From the NCBI RefSeq assembly GCF_000025265.1, contig NC_013739.1:5938001-6002000 (forward strand): DNA of 64,000 nucleotides, in the 5' to 3' direction. Below, piece by piece: positions 25,498-33,684 of the stretch. Position 1 is the first letter of the stretch, and each line of letters opens with the position of its first letter. The translations under genes were made by a program, and so were the position numbers. A model generated the notes under the pieces. The model ran no database searches. It was not told the DNA's origin and saw only the letters and a list, made by a program, of their open reading frames with translations. Source of the DNA: Conexibacter woesei DSM 14684. Lineage in GTDB: Bacteria > Actinomycetota > Thermoleophilia > Solirubrobacterales > Solirubrobacteraceae.

Positions 25498-27783
25498 GTG
25501 GCTGCCGCCCCAGAGATCGTCGAGCCCTGGGAGGCGCTGCTCGCGCGCGGGCGCGCCGATGAGCGACTCGTGCACGAGTCGCTCGTGCCGCCGCGGCCGG
25601 GCCGGGCGGCGCCGATGCCGCGCGAGCTGCACCACGAGGTCACGGCCGCGCTCGGGCGCGTCGGGATCGGGGCGCTCCACACGCATCAGCGCGACGCGCT
25701 GTTCGCCGCGATGGACGGCCCGATGATCGTGACGACGGGGACCGCGTCGGGCAAGTCGCTCTGCTTCAACCTGCCGACGTTGCAGATGCTTCACGTCGAC
25801 CCGCGCGCACGGGCGCTGTACCTGTACCCGACGAAGGCGCTGGCGCAGGACCAGGCGCGCGCGCTCGCGGCGCTGAGACTGGAGAAGCTGCGGCCGGCGA
25901 TCTACGACGGCGACACGCCGCAGATCGAGCGCAGAGCGATCCGCAGATCGGCGAACGTCGTGCTGACGAACCCCGACATGCTGCACGTCGGGATCCTCCC
26001 CAACCACGCCGCGTGGGGCGACTTCCTCGCCAACCTCGCGGTCGTCGTGGTCGACGAGGCGCACGTCTACCGCGGGGTCTTCGGCTCCCACGTCGGCAAC
26101 GTCCTGCGGCGGCTGCGGCGGATCGCCGCCGCCTACGGGACCGAGCCGCGCTTCCTGCTCGCGAGCGCGACGGTCGCCAACCCGCTGGAGCTGGCGGAAC
26201 GGCTGACGGGGCTGGACGACATCACGCTCGTCGACGAGGACGGCGCGCCGTCCGCGCAGCGGCGGATCGCGATGTGGAACCCGCCGCTGTTGGACGAGAC
26301 GCTCGGCGCGCGCGCCTCGGCACTGAGCGAGGCGGCCGACCTGTTCGCCGACCTCGTCGCGGCCGGCGCGCGGACGATCTGCTTCATGAAGTCGCGCAAG
26401 GGCGTCGAGATCATCATGCGGTCGGCGAGCGCGCGGCTGCGCCAGGGCGGTCACGAGGATCTGGTCGACCGGATCGCGCCGTACCGCGCCGGCTACACCG
26501 CCTACCAGCGCCGCGAGCTGGAGCAGCGGCTGACGAGAGGCGAGCTGCGCGGCGTCGTCGCGACCGACGCGCTGGAGCTGGGGATCGACATCGGCGAGCT
26601 GGACGCCGCGATCTGCGTCACCTTCCCGGGAACGGTCGCGTCGCTGAGACAGATGTGGGGTCGCGCGGGCCGGCGCGGGCGCGGGCTGGCGGTCTACATC
26701 GCCGGCGAGGACGCGCTCGACCAGTTCTTCTGCCGCCATCCGGACGAGTTCCTGGAGCGACCGGTGGAGGCGGCGATCCTCGACCACGAGAACGACCAGA
26801 TCCACGCCGCGCACCTGCTGTGCGCGGCGCACGAGGGACCGCTCGCGCCAGGCGACGCGGAGGTGCTCGGGCCGAACTGGCACGAGCACGCCGAGCGGCT
26901 GGTCGGGGAAGGGCTGCTGATCGAGCGGCGCGGGAAGTTCCAGCTGCGCGCGCCGGAGGACTTCCCCGCCGCGCGCGTGCCGCTGCGCTCCGCCTCGACC
27001 GACATCTTCACGATGATCGACGCCGTCAACGGCGAGGTGATCGGCACGATGGAGGCCGCGCGCGCGTTCAACACCGCGCACGACGGCGCTGTCTATCTGC
27101 ACATGGGGCGCGCGTACGAGGTCGAGCAGCTCGACCTGCACGACCGGCGCGCGCTGCTGGCACCGTTCGACGGCGACTGGTTCACGCAGCCGCGGCGCGA
27201 GACGATGACGTCGATCGAGCGCCTGATCGAGCGGCGCGAGACGATGGGCGTGACGCTGACGTTCGGCAACGTGATCGTCACCGACCTCGTCGTCGGCTAC
27301 CAGAGAAAGTCGCTCGTCGACCACGAGACGATCGACTTCCACTCGCTCGACCTGCCCGAGACAGCGTTCACGACGCAGGCGCTCTGGTACGAGCTGGACG
27401 ACGCGGTGCTCGGGCCGGACGCGTTCTCGGACCGGCTGCTGGGCGCGCTGCACGCCGCCGAGCACTCGCAGATCGCCGTGCTGCCGCTGCTGGCGATGTG
27501 CGACCGCTGGGACATCGGCGGCCTCTCCACAAACGCCCACCCGCAGACCGGGCGGCCGACGATCTTCATCTACGACGGCCACCCCGGCGGCGTCGGGATC
27601 ACGCGCCAGGGCTACCGCAAGTTCGAGCGGCTCGTGCGCGACGCGCACCGGCTCGTGTCCGAGTGCAGATGCAAGCACGGCTGCCCGTCGTGCATCCAGT
27701 CGCCGAAGTGCGGCAACCTCAACGAGCCGCTGTCGAAGGGCGGCTCGGCGGCGCTGATGCGCCGCATGCTCGACACGCCGTAG
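25498..27783 (+). CDS. DEAD/DEAH-box helicase with DUF1998 zinc-binding tail (Hrq1/YprA type)
   Basis: 761 residues. Q-motif region ALHTHQRDALFAA, Walker A VTTGTASGKSLCFNLP, motif II VVVDEAHVYRG, motif III LLASATV and motif VI WGRAGRRGRGL are intact. The DUF1998 tail has the four-Cys cluster in CRCKHGCPSCIQSPKCGNLN. Bacterial homologues are 3'-5' DNA helicases with a role in DNA repair such as interstrand crosslinks. The GTG start follows TAGTAT (25486-25491) by 6 nt, so it is transcribed on its own despite lying 20 nt after the Lrp gene. Confidence 0.93.
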   Translation: MAAAPEIVEPWEALLARGRADERLVHESLVPPRPGRAAPMPRELHHEVTAALGRVGIGALHTHQRDALFAAMDGPMIVTTGTASGKSLCFNLPTLQMLHVDPRARALYLYPTKALAQDQARALAALRLEKLRPAIYDGDTPQIERRAIRRSANVVLTNPDMLHVGILPNHAAWGDFLANLAVVVVDEAHVYRGVFGSHVGNVLRRLRRIAAAYGTEPRFLLASATVANPLELAERLTGLDDITLVDEDGAPSAQRRIAMWNPPLLDETLGARASALSEAADLFADLVAAGARTICFMKSRKGVEIIMRSASARLRQGGHEDLVDRIAPYRAGYTAYQRRELEQRLTRGELRGVVATDALELGIDIGELDAAICVTFPGTVASLRQMWGRAGRRGRGLAVYIAGEDALDQFFCRHPDEFLERPVEAAILDHENDQIHAAHLLCAAHEGPLAPGDAEVLGPNWHEHAERLVGEGLLIERRGKFQLRAPEDFPAARVPLRSASTDIFTMIDAVNGEVIGTMEAARAFNTAHDGAVYLHMGRAYEVEQLDLHDRRALLAPFDGDWFTQPRRETMTSIERLIERRETMGVTLTFGNVIVTDLVVGYQRKSLVDHETIDFHSLDLPETAFTTQALWYELDDAVLGPDAFSDRLLGALHAAEHSQIAVLPLLAMCDRWDIGGLSTNAHPQTGRPTIFIYDGHPGGVGITRQGYRKFERLVRDAHRLVSECRCKHGCPSCIQSPKCGNLNEPLSKGGSAALMRRMLDTP

Positions 27784-27904
27784 ACGGGCGATTCGTTGCA
27801 GCGGAGCGCGGGACGGCCGGCGCACTGCAGCTTCGCGGTGCCGAAGTTGTGCACGGCCCTGCAGCGCGCTCGACGGTGCAACGCGCGGACCGAAGGTCTG
27901 GTCG

Positions 27905-28666
27905 ATGGCTCGAACAGCTCGCGCCTTCCCCCTCGCAGTGGCTCTCGGAGCCGCGCTCGTCGCGCCTTCATCCGCGATCGCGATCAACGGCGGCGCGGCT
28001 CCGACCGCCTCGGCATCCGCATCGGGAGGCGCGGCGCCGGGGCAGCAGCCGGCGGGCGTGCCGCGCAGAAACGCGTCGAGCGCGCGGACCGGCGGAGCGG
28101 TGCCGGGGCGCACACCGGTGAGACGCGGCTCCGGAAGAGCGAGAACGCCGACGCGCAGAAGAGCGACCGCGCCGAGAAGAGTCGCGCCCGTCGCGCCCGC
28201 ACCCGCTCCGACGCCGGCGCCTGACGCGCCGCCGGTCGGCGGACTGTTCCCCGTGCAGGGGTCGTACACCTTCGGCGGCGAGGACGCGCGCTTCGGCGCC
28301 GGGCGCCCCGGTCACATCCACCAGGGCCAGGACGTCGTCGCCGCGAGCGGGACCCCGCTCGTCTCGCCGGTGACTGGGACGGTGACGTGGAAGGCGAACC
28401 AGCCGGGCGGCGCCGGGATCTACCTCGTGATCCGCGGGACCGCGGACGGGCGCGACTACGTCTTCATGCATCTGCTGCGCGGGTCGGTGCAGGCCGCGCA
28501 GGGCGACGCGGTCGCGGCCGGGCAGGCGATCGCGCAGGTCGGCGCGACGGGCGTCGCGTCCGGGCCGCATCTGCACTTCGAGATCTGGGTCGGCGGCTGG
28601 CAGGAGAGAGGCGGCGCGCCGGTCGACCCGCTGCCGCAGCTGCAGGCCTGGGCGGGCGGCTCCTAG
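27905..28666 (+). CDS. Secreted M23-family metallopeptidase
   Basis: 253 residues. Signal peptide FPLAVALGAALVAPSSAIA, then a Pro/Arg/Ala-rich linker to about residue 110, then an M23 (LytM) domain. Zinc ligands are in HIHQGQD (HxxxD) and GPHLHFEIW (HxH), so it looks catalytically complete. Such enzymes cut peptidoglycan cross-bridges. The 120-nt leader upstream holds only short imperfect hairpins; I see no known riboswitch. The stop overlaps that of the convergent symporter gene. Confidence 0.88.
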   Translation: MARTARAFPLAVALGAALVAPSSAIAINGGAAPTASASASGGAAPGQQPAGVPRRNASSARTGGAVPGRTPVRRGSGRARTPTRRRATAPRRVAPVAPAPAPTPAPDAPPVGGLFPVQGSYTFGGEDARFGAGRPGHIHQGQDVVAASGTPLVSPVTGTVTWKANQPGGAGIYLVIRGTADGRDYVFMHLLRGSVQAAQGDAVAAGQAIAQVGATGVASGPHLHFEIWVGGWQERGGAPVDPLPQLQAWAGGS

Positions 28667-29547
28667 ACCGCGGCCGGGGCGCGCGCCGCCGCGCGCGTGT
28701 TGCGGCGGTGCATCGCCTTGGCGAAGAGGCCGCCGGTGATGAACATGAACATCGCGTAGACGGCGGCGGGGATCGTCAGGACCGTCGCGAGCGACGCGCC
28801 GACGGCGATCGCGAGCGTGGCGTTGTGGACGCCCAGCTCGAGCGCGATCGCGGTCGCGCGGCGGTCGTCGAGGCGCGCGAGCTTGGAGACGGTGAAGGAG
28901 ACGGTCATCGCCGCGACGTTAAGCGCGAGCGCGGCGCCGGCGACCTCGCCGAGGTTGTCGAGCGCCTTCTCGTGCTCGGCCGCGACGGCGGAGACGACGA
29001 CGAGCAGGAAGAGGCCGGCCGCGACCTTCGCCACGTGCGGGCGGGCGTTCGCCGTCCACTCCGGCCAGCGGTCGCGGATCGTCATGCCGATCGCGACGGG
29101 GACGAGCGTGATCAGGAAGACGCGCGCGACGACGCCGCCCATCGAGACGTCGCCGACGAGCGCCTGCGCGTCGAAGTGGCGCGAGGCCAGCTCGAGGAAG
29201 AGCGGGACCGTGATCGCCGCGGCGAGGCTGGAGATCGCCGTCATCGTGACCGACAGCGCCGTGTCGCCGCGCGCGAGGTGCGTGAGGACGTTGGCCATCG
29301 TGCCGCCGGGCGAGGCGCCGAGCAGGACGAGGCCGACCGCGAGCCCGGCCGGGAGGTCGAACAGCTCGGCGATCCCGAACGCGAGCGCGGGCGAGATCAG
29401 CACGAGGTTGACGAGGCCGATCGTGACGCCGCGCGGCTCCTGCACGACGCGGCGGAAGTCGGCCCGCGTCAGCTCCAGGCCGAGGCTGATCATGATGATC
29501 GCCAGCGCGGCGGGCAGCAGCAGCGTCGTCAAGATCGAGTCCTCCAT
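28663..29547 (-). CDS. Bile acid:sodium symporter family (BASS) transporter
   Basis: 294 residues with eight to ten membrane helices. Conserved segments are LISLGLELTRADF-like MISLGLELTRADFRRV, VLLGASPGGTMANVLTHLAR and ALELGVHNATLAIAVG (the unwound sodium-site helices). Bacterial members carry organic anions such as pyruvate or pantoate; the substrate here is unknown. TAGGGT lies 11 nt before the ATG. It shares no operon partner. Confidence 0.88.
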   Translation of the reverse strand: MEDSILTTLLLPAALAIIMISLGLELTRADFRRVVQEPRGVTIGLVNLVLISPALAFGIAELFDLPAGLAVGLVLLGASPGGTMANVLTHLARGDTALSVTMTAISSLAAAITVPLFLELASRHFDAQALVGDVSMGGVVARVFLITLVPVAIGMTIRDRWPEWTANARPHVAKVAAGLFLLVVVSAVAAEHEKALDNLGEVAGAALALNVAAMTVSFTVSKLARLDDRRATAIALELGVHNATLAIAVGASLATVLTIPAAVYAMFMFITGGLFAKAMHRRNTRAAARAPAAV

Positions 29548-29613
29548 CGCGGCTGCGGACCCTAGCCGGGCGGTGCGGGCCGCGCGCCAGCTCCGGTCCG
29601 CGATGATGGGGCG

Positions 29614-30300
29614 ATGAGCTACACGCCCGGGCCTGCTCCGTCGTCACGACCGTCGCGCTCGACCGCCTCGACGTTCACGGCGCTCGGCGTGCTGGTGGCG
29701 TTGAACGTCGGCGCCTTCGCGATCCAGCTCGCCAGCTCGCCGTTCGACGACACGCTCGACGGGAGCCTCGCCGAGCACGGCGGGCTGAACGGCTGGGAGG
29801 TCGACCACGGCGACTGGTACCGGATCTTCACGAGCGCGTTCCTGCACGCCAACGCCGCGCACCTGTTCGGCAACCTCGTCGCGCTCGTGATCCTCGGCGG
29901 CGTGCTGACGCTCGCGGCGGGGCCGCTGCGGATGGTGCTCGTCTACGCGACCGGTCTGCTCGGCAGCGCGTTCTCCGTGCTGGCGTTCGCGCCGGAGACC
30001 TTGACGGTCGGCGCGAGCGGCGCGATCTTCGGCCTCGCCGGCGGCGCGCTCGTCGTCGGCTGGCGCCAGCGGCGCGTGCTGCTGCTGATCTTCGCCGCCG
30101 GCTGGACGGTCTACGCGCTCAGCAGCACGCTGTTCGTGCCCGGGATCTCGCAGGCCGGTCACCTCGGCGGCCTCGTCGCAGGAGGGATCGCCGGCTGGCT
30201 GCTCGTCGGCGAGCGGGCGCAGCTGCGGTCGGAGAGCGCCGCGGCCGGCCTCGTCGCCGCGCTGCTCGTCGCGCTGTTCGTGGGAGCGCTGGTGGTGTAG
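29614..30300 (+). CDS. Rhomboid-family intramembrane serine protease
   Basis: 228 residues with six membrane helices. FLHANAAHLFGNLVALVILG holds the HxxxN motif, LTVGASGAIFGLAGG the catalytic GxSG, and QAGHLGGLVAGGIAGW the catalytic His. All catalytic residues are present. It cleaves membrane proteins inside the bilayer; the substrate is unknown. Confidence 0.93.
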   Translation: MSYTPGPAPSSRPSRSTASTFTALGVLVALNVGAFAIQLASSPFDDTLDGSLAEHGGLNGWEVDHGDWYRIFTSAFLHANAAHLFGNLVALVILGGVLTLAAGPLRMVLVYATGLLGSAFSVLAFAPETLTVGASGAIFGLAGGALVVGWRQRRVLLLIFAAGWTVYALSSTLFVPGISQAGHLGGLVAGGIAGWLLVGERAQLRSESAAAGLVAALLVALFVGALVV

Positions 30301-30346
30301 GCGCGGGTGCGCCGCGCCCGCCGCGCGCCGCGCCCGCCGCGCGCCG

Positions 30347-30721
30347 TCAGGCGTCGAGCGCGCGCAGCAGGCCGAGTTGCGAGCCGAAGCCGCCGCCGGC
30401 GAGGACGCCGACGCCGGCGCGCGCCTGCGGCGGGATCGCCTGACCGGCCGCGAGCGTCGCGACGAAATCGGTCCCGTCCGCGATCGCACCGGCGGCGACC
30501 CACGGCTTCAACGCCGATCCCTGCCGCAGCGCGAGCAGCGTGCCGGCCGCGATCGCGACGTCGCGCGCACCGACCGCGCGCAGCAGCACGCCGGCCGCCG
30601 GCCGCTCCGCCTCCGCGCCGATCCAGCCGGGTCCGACGACCTTGCGCGGCGCGGCCATGAGGACGGCGCCGAGGGCGAGGCGGCCGAGCGCGATGCCGGC
30701 CACAAGCGTGCGAGGGCTCAT
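30347..30721 (-). CDS. Small membrane protein (DUF4267-like)
   Basis: 124 residues with about four hydrophobic segments (LVAGIALGRLALGAVLMAAP, LRAVGARDVAIAAGTLLALR). The RxVGARDxxxG pattern fits small four-helix membrane proteins such as DUF4267. Function is unknown. The ATG at 30721 lies 7 nt after TAGCAT, favouring it over an upstream start. Confidence 0.7.
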   Translation of the reverse strand: MSPRTLVAGIALGRLALGAVLMAAPRKVVGPGWIGAEAERPAAGVLLRAVGARDVAIAAGTLLALRQGSALKPWVAAGAIADGTDFVATLAAGQAIPPQARAGVGVLAGGGFGSQLGLLRALDA

Positions 30722-30819
30722 CCGCGCGATGCTACCCCGGCCCTCCGAGCCGCGCGCCACCCGCCCGCCCTCCACGACCACTCACCCTCCCCTCGCACTT
30801 CGGTACCATCGGCCGTCGC

Positions 30820-30892
30820 GGCCACTTAGCTCAGTTGGTAGAGCACACGACTGAAAATCGTGGTGTCCCCAGTTCGAATCTGGGAGTGGCCA
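30820..30892 (+). tRNA. tRNA-Phe (GAA)
   Basis: 73 nt. A perfect 7-bp acceptor stem (GGCCACT with AGTGGCC) is followed by discriminator A. The anticodon stem-loop is CACGA-CTGAAAA-TCGTG with anticodon GAA; the T-loop is CCCAGTTCGAATCTGGG. The terminal CC of CCA is not encoded. Its 3' end marks the start of the accessory region, and tRNA 3' ends are common integration sites. Confidence 0.98.
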
Positions 30893-31063
30893 TGTCGGGA
30901 AGTAGCTGCAAACCGTCGGCTTCCGCCCTCCACCGCGAGAGCAGGGAGCGGCTGGGGTTTAGTCACGTATCCGCCGTTTTCCCCGAACGCGTGACCAAAG
31001 CCCCTGCGAGGATGGCCGCCGACGCGCCGCCGACGCGATCCAGGGGGTGCCTTCGGGTGCTCC

Positions 31064-31338
31064 TTGCGACAGGGCCGGGTGCCGTCTGATCCCGAGCTGA
31101 CACCCGACTTCGTCGACGCCGTCGCCCGTCGGGTCCTGGACCTCGCGCGCCGCAAGCTGACGGTCGGTGACGTCGCTGAGATCTACGGCGTCCACCCCAC
31201 GTGGGTCTATGCCCGCGCGGATCAGCTCGGCGCCTTCCGCCTCGGCAGCGGACCAAAAGCTCCGCTGCGATTCGACCCGGACAAGGTCGAAACGGCCTTC
31301 AAGGTCCTGCTGAGGCCGGATGCGAGACGGGCCGCTGA
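31064..31338 (+). CDS. Excisionase/MerR-like HTH protein, 3' end probably frameshifted
   Basis: The convincing part encodes LTVGDVAEIYGVHPTWVYAR and LGAFRLGSGPKAPLRFDPDK, the layout of small excisionase-type DNA-binding proteins. The start is TTG 31064 or GTG 31079. In its own frame there is no stop until 32195, which would run through a strong hairpin and an opposite-strand gene; the other two forward frames stop at 31311 and 31336. I infer a lost frame near the 3' end; the end given is the TGA in the hairpin loop. It may be the remnant of the island's excision control gene. Confidence 0.5.
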
Positions 31339-31351
31339 GCGGCCCGTCTCG
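31323..31351. terminator. Strong bidirectional hairpin terminator
   Basis: Perfect 13-bp stem CGAGACGGGCCGC and GCGGCCCGTCTCG with a TGA loop. It lies between convergent genes (HTH remnant on plus, mini-gene and broken gene on minus), as in phage and island terminators. Confidence 0.8.
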
Positions 31352-31360
31352 GTCCCTCCT

Positions 31361-31432
31361 CTAGAGAATCGTCCGCAGCTCGCGGATGATCGCCCACACA
31401 AGGAGGAGGGCGACCAGGGAAAGCGGATCCAT
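31361..31432 (-). CDS. 23-residue hydrophobic peptide
   Basis: ATG at 31432, TAG at 31361. The product starts MDPLSLVALLLVWAIIRE and ends LRTIL: one membrane helix with a short basic tail. GGGAGGTT lies 6 nt before the ATG, and the stop is 10 nt before the terminator hairpin, so the signals around it are those of a real gene. Small single-helix peptides of this kind occur in phages and toxin-antitoxin loci; its role is unknown. Confidence 0.5.
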   Translation of the reverse strand: MDPLSLVALLLVWAIIRELRTIL

Positions 31433-31489
31433 ATGGAACCTCCCGGTCTCCTCGGTTCGGCCGAGGGTCCGCGCGAGAGACGCGGCACC

Positions 31490-32532
31490 GTACCACTCAG
31501 TCGGTGCCTGCCTGGAGCGATCGCACCACTCTCCCCGAGGTCGAGTTCGGAGAGGTCGCGATCGCGAGCTCGCTCGTCGAGGTCGACGGTGCTGGTCGGC
31601 AGTTCATCGAAGACGAACGCGTCGCAGCTGACGTCGGCCAGGTGGGGGTTGAGCATTGGCGCCATGAGCTTCCAGATGGCCTCGCGGATCGGTCCGTGGC
31701 CGCCAGGGAGGGCTGCGTGCAGGTGGCAGGCTGCGCGCGCGGCGCCGAGGTGTCTGCTGCTGGTGAGGCCGACCGGGGTCGAGCACGCACGCGGCGCTCC
31801 AGCGCGAGATCCGGCCGATCAGGCCGCGCACCGGGTCGCGATCCTCAATCGCGCGTCCGAGCTCGGCTTCGACGACGACCTCGACGCGGCGCGGGACCGT
31901 CCGCTCGCCATCGCGGACCGGTTGCTGGCGGTCGCGATCGGTCCAGCCGGCGCCGAACGCCAGCACTTGGGCGTGGTCGGTCGCGATCAGGTGGCAGAGC
32001 AGGTGGCAGAGCAGGTGGCGCCGGCGCGGACCTGCTGGTCGGTGGGCTCCAGCAGCTTGGCGGTCATTTCGAGCCCGAGCGCGAGGTTCGCGCTGGCGGC
32101 CACGTGCCGCGCCTTCTTGGCCTGCAGGCGTGCCGCGCGGTCGTCTTCGCCGGCCTGTTCGACGCTCGCGTCGGTGACGTCGGCGGTCCCGAAGTAGCTC
32201 TCGTCTGCGACCGGGACGTCGGTTCTGGGCGGGTGTTCGTCGACGAGTCCGATCATGAACACGGGGTCCGATCACCCAGACGCCGCACGCGTAGTCGCGA
32301 CCGCGGTCGCGTCTCCACGCAAAGTGGCCGTTGGCCGCGCGGTCGCGCATCGCATCGTCGACGACGAGATGGGCTCACCGTGCAGCGTCGGCGGGAAGAT
32401 CCGTCGACCGTCCGCCAGCGTGATCGGATCGCACGACCCCTCCAGGGTCGGCAGATCGAACTCCGTGCCTCTCAGATCGCCTTCGTCGGCGACGCCGTCA
32501 ACACGGCCGAGAGCCTTTCTAAGCGCGCTCAT
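31490..32532 (-). pseudogene. Gene of unknown family broken by about four frameshifts
   Basis: Protein-like sequence passes between frames from the ATG at 32532: MSALRKALGRVDGVADEGDL to PTLHGEPISSSTM; then DRAANGHFAWRRDRGRDYAC; then VFMIGLVDEHPPRTDVPVAD to LLEPTDQQVRAG; then LIATDHAQVLAFGAGWTDRD to LIGRISRWSAACVLDP; then REAIWKLMAPMLNPHLADVS and CDAFVFDELPTSTVDLDE. GC-ending codons follow each switch, which supports one ancestral gene of roughly 340 codons. A stop (TGA at 32272) interrupts the first frame. I do not recognise the family. The promoter and ribosome site are intact. The 3' limit is approximate. Confidence 0.55.
31988..32019. repeat. 12-bp tandem repeat, 2.7 copies
   Basis: CAGGTGGCAGAG twice in a row and then CAGGTGGC. 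It sits in the broken gene beside one of its frame switches. Being a multiple of three it does not itself shift the frame, but it points to slippage. Confidence 0.8.
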
Positions 32533-32540
32533 AGCGGCCA

Positions 32541-32556
32541 CCTCCGTTGTATTATA
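32541..32556 (-). promoter_or_regulatory. AT-rich promoter and ribosome site of the broken gene
   Basis: On the minus strand TATAAT (32551-32556) is followed by GGAGG (32541-32545), 8 nt before the ATG at 32532. A textbook -10 box of this kind is unlike the TANNNT boxes of the rest of the window and suggests foreign origin. Confidence 0.6.
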
Positions 32557-32620
32557 ATTCGCTTAAATAGCAACAGAACGAGAGCTTGCGTTCGAATTAT
32601 GCGAGTGTTACACTGAGTCC

Positions 32621-32959
32621 ATGACCATCGGAGACAAGAGCCGCAAACCGCGACGATCAACCTCGACAACCACCCGGAAAATCAGCCGGACGGTCAGATG
32701 GACACTGACCACAGGTGCTGCGAGCATCGCCGTCTACGTCGGTCTGCTCGCCAATGCGAAGGCGCTCGGCACCGCGAGCGAACGTGTTGCAACGCTTAGC
32801 ATCTCGAACACTTTTTACAACAACGAGTGCAGAGTAATTCAATATAATTCTCTTCACACTCAGCCACCCTTACGACGCCCTCCGACTAGGCGAGTGGTAC
32901 GTCAACCAGACGGAACGCTCGCTGCTGCGCACGCTTTCACGCATACGCTCACGAGGTAA
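32621..32959 (+). CDS. Possible small membrane protein in AT-rich DNA
   Basis: 112 codons from ATG 32621. The N-terminus is Lys/Arg/Ser/Thr-rich, then TTGAASIAVYVGLLANAKAL could be one membrane helix. The second half is compositionally odd and AT-rich (around 32810-32870) and may be non-coding. Nothing recognisable. From here to 33069 I see only this frame and promoter-like AT-rich stretches. Confidence 0.3.
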   Translation: MTIGDKSRKPRRSTSTTTRKISRTVRWTLTTGAASIAVYVGLLANAKALGTASERVATLSISNTFYNNECRVIQYNSLHTQPPLRRPPTRRVVRQPDGTLAAAHAFTHTLTR

Positions 32960-33069
32960 CCCCGAACACCGACGCGGCGAGCGCAGTCTCGAGGCGGTGA
33001 CGGCGTAGCCCTCGTCGTGACTGGAACGAATCCAACACACGAATATCTTTTGTGTGTAGGATTTGTTCC

Positions 33070-33684
33070 ATGCGCGTACCGTCGCACTCCAATCTCGAGT
33101 TTCTGCGGGAGCGCTTTGACGGCCGGCCATTCCGCGTGTCGGACGCCGTTGCCGCAGGCGTGAGCCGCACGACGTTGCACCGGCTGCGCGCGACGGGTGA
33201 GCTGGCTACCGTCGGCCGAGGGGTGGTGCAGTTGCCCGATGGCGGGATGGGCCTGCTGTCGGAGCTGGCGGTCGTGTCGGCGCGAGCGCCGCGCGGGACG
33301 ATCTGCCTGAACTCGGCGCTAGCGTTCTGGGACCTGTCCGACGAGATCCCCGAGCAGGTGCATGTCGCGGTGCCGCGAGGGATGCATCGGCCATCGATCG
33401 ACCAGCCTGCTACTCGTGTGCACGTCTTCGACGCTCGCACGTTCGCGATCGAGCGCCAGCAGGCGCACACCGACGCCGACGAGCCGTTCTGGATCTACTC
33501 GCCCGAGCGCTCAGTGATCGACGCGATGCGCATGGCACGCTGGGTCGGACGCGACACCGCGCTGCACGCGCTGCGCCGCTACATCGCGCAGCCCAGGTCC
33601 GACGCTGCCCGCCTTGCTGAGCTGGCGCGCGAACTCGGCGGCAGCGCCCAACTGCGACCGGCGTTGGAGGCGCTGCTCAGTTGA
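33070..33684 (+). CDS. abiEi: AbiEi-like antitoxin/transcriptional regulator (type IV toxin-antitoxin)
   Basis: 204 residues. N-terminal winged HTH (FLRERFDGRPFRVSDAVAAG, VSRTTLHRLRATGEL, TVGRGVVQLPDG) and a C-terminal domain with the YSPERSVIDAMRMA signature of AbiEi proteins. AbiEi represses its operon and blocks the AbiEii nucleotidyltransferase. ATG 33070 is chosen as it gives the family's N-terminus. The toxin gene overlaps its stop by 4 nt. Abortive-infection function against phage is known for homologues; not shown here. Confidence 0.88.
   Translation: MRVPSHSNLEFLRERFDGRPFRVSDAVAAGVSRTTLHRLRATGELATVGRGVVQLPDGGMGLLSELAVVSARAPRGTICLNSALAFWDLSDEIPEQVHVAVPRGMHRPSIDQPATRVHVFDARTFAIERQQAHTDADEPFWIYSPERSVIDAMRMARWVGRDTALHALRRYIAQPRSDAARLAELARELGGSAQLRPALEALLS

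Noticed and set aside
28664-29565. Plus-strand frames opposite the BASS transporter
   Set aside because: Highly charged shadow of a membrane protein; no domain and no start signals.
30826-31155. Minus-strand frame across tRNA-Phe
   Set aside because: Its C-terminal part is the antisense of the tRNA, a known annotation artefact.
31339-32197. Continuation of the excisionase-like gene to the in-frame stop at 32195
   Set aside because: It would read through a 13-bp hairpin and along the antisense of a better protein-coding strand; composition is Ser/Arg-rich and without domains.
32272-32541. The 90-codon minus-strand frame as an intact small gene
   Set aside because: Its first part is good, but the second loses coding character while the next frame gains it; better explained as the start of the broken gene.
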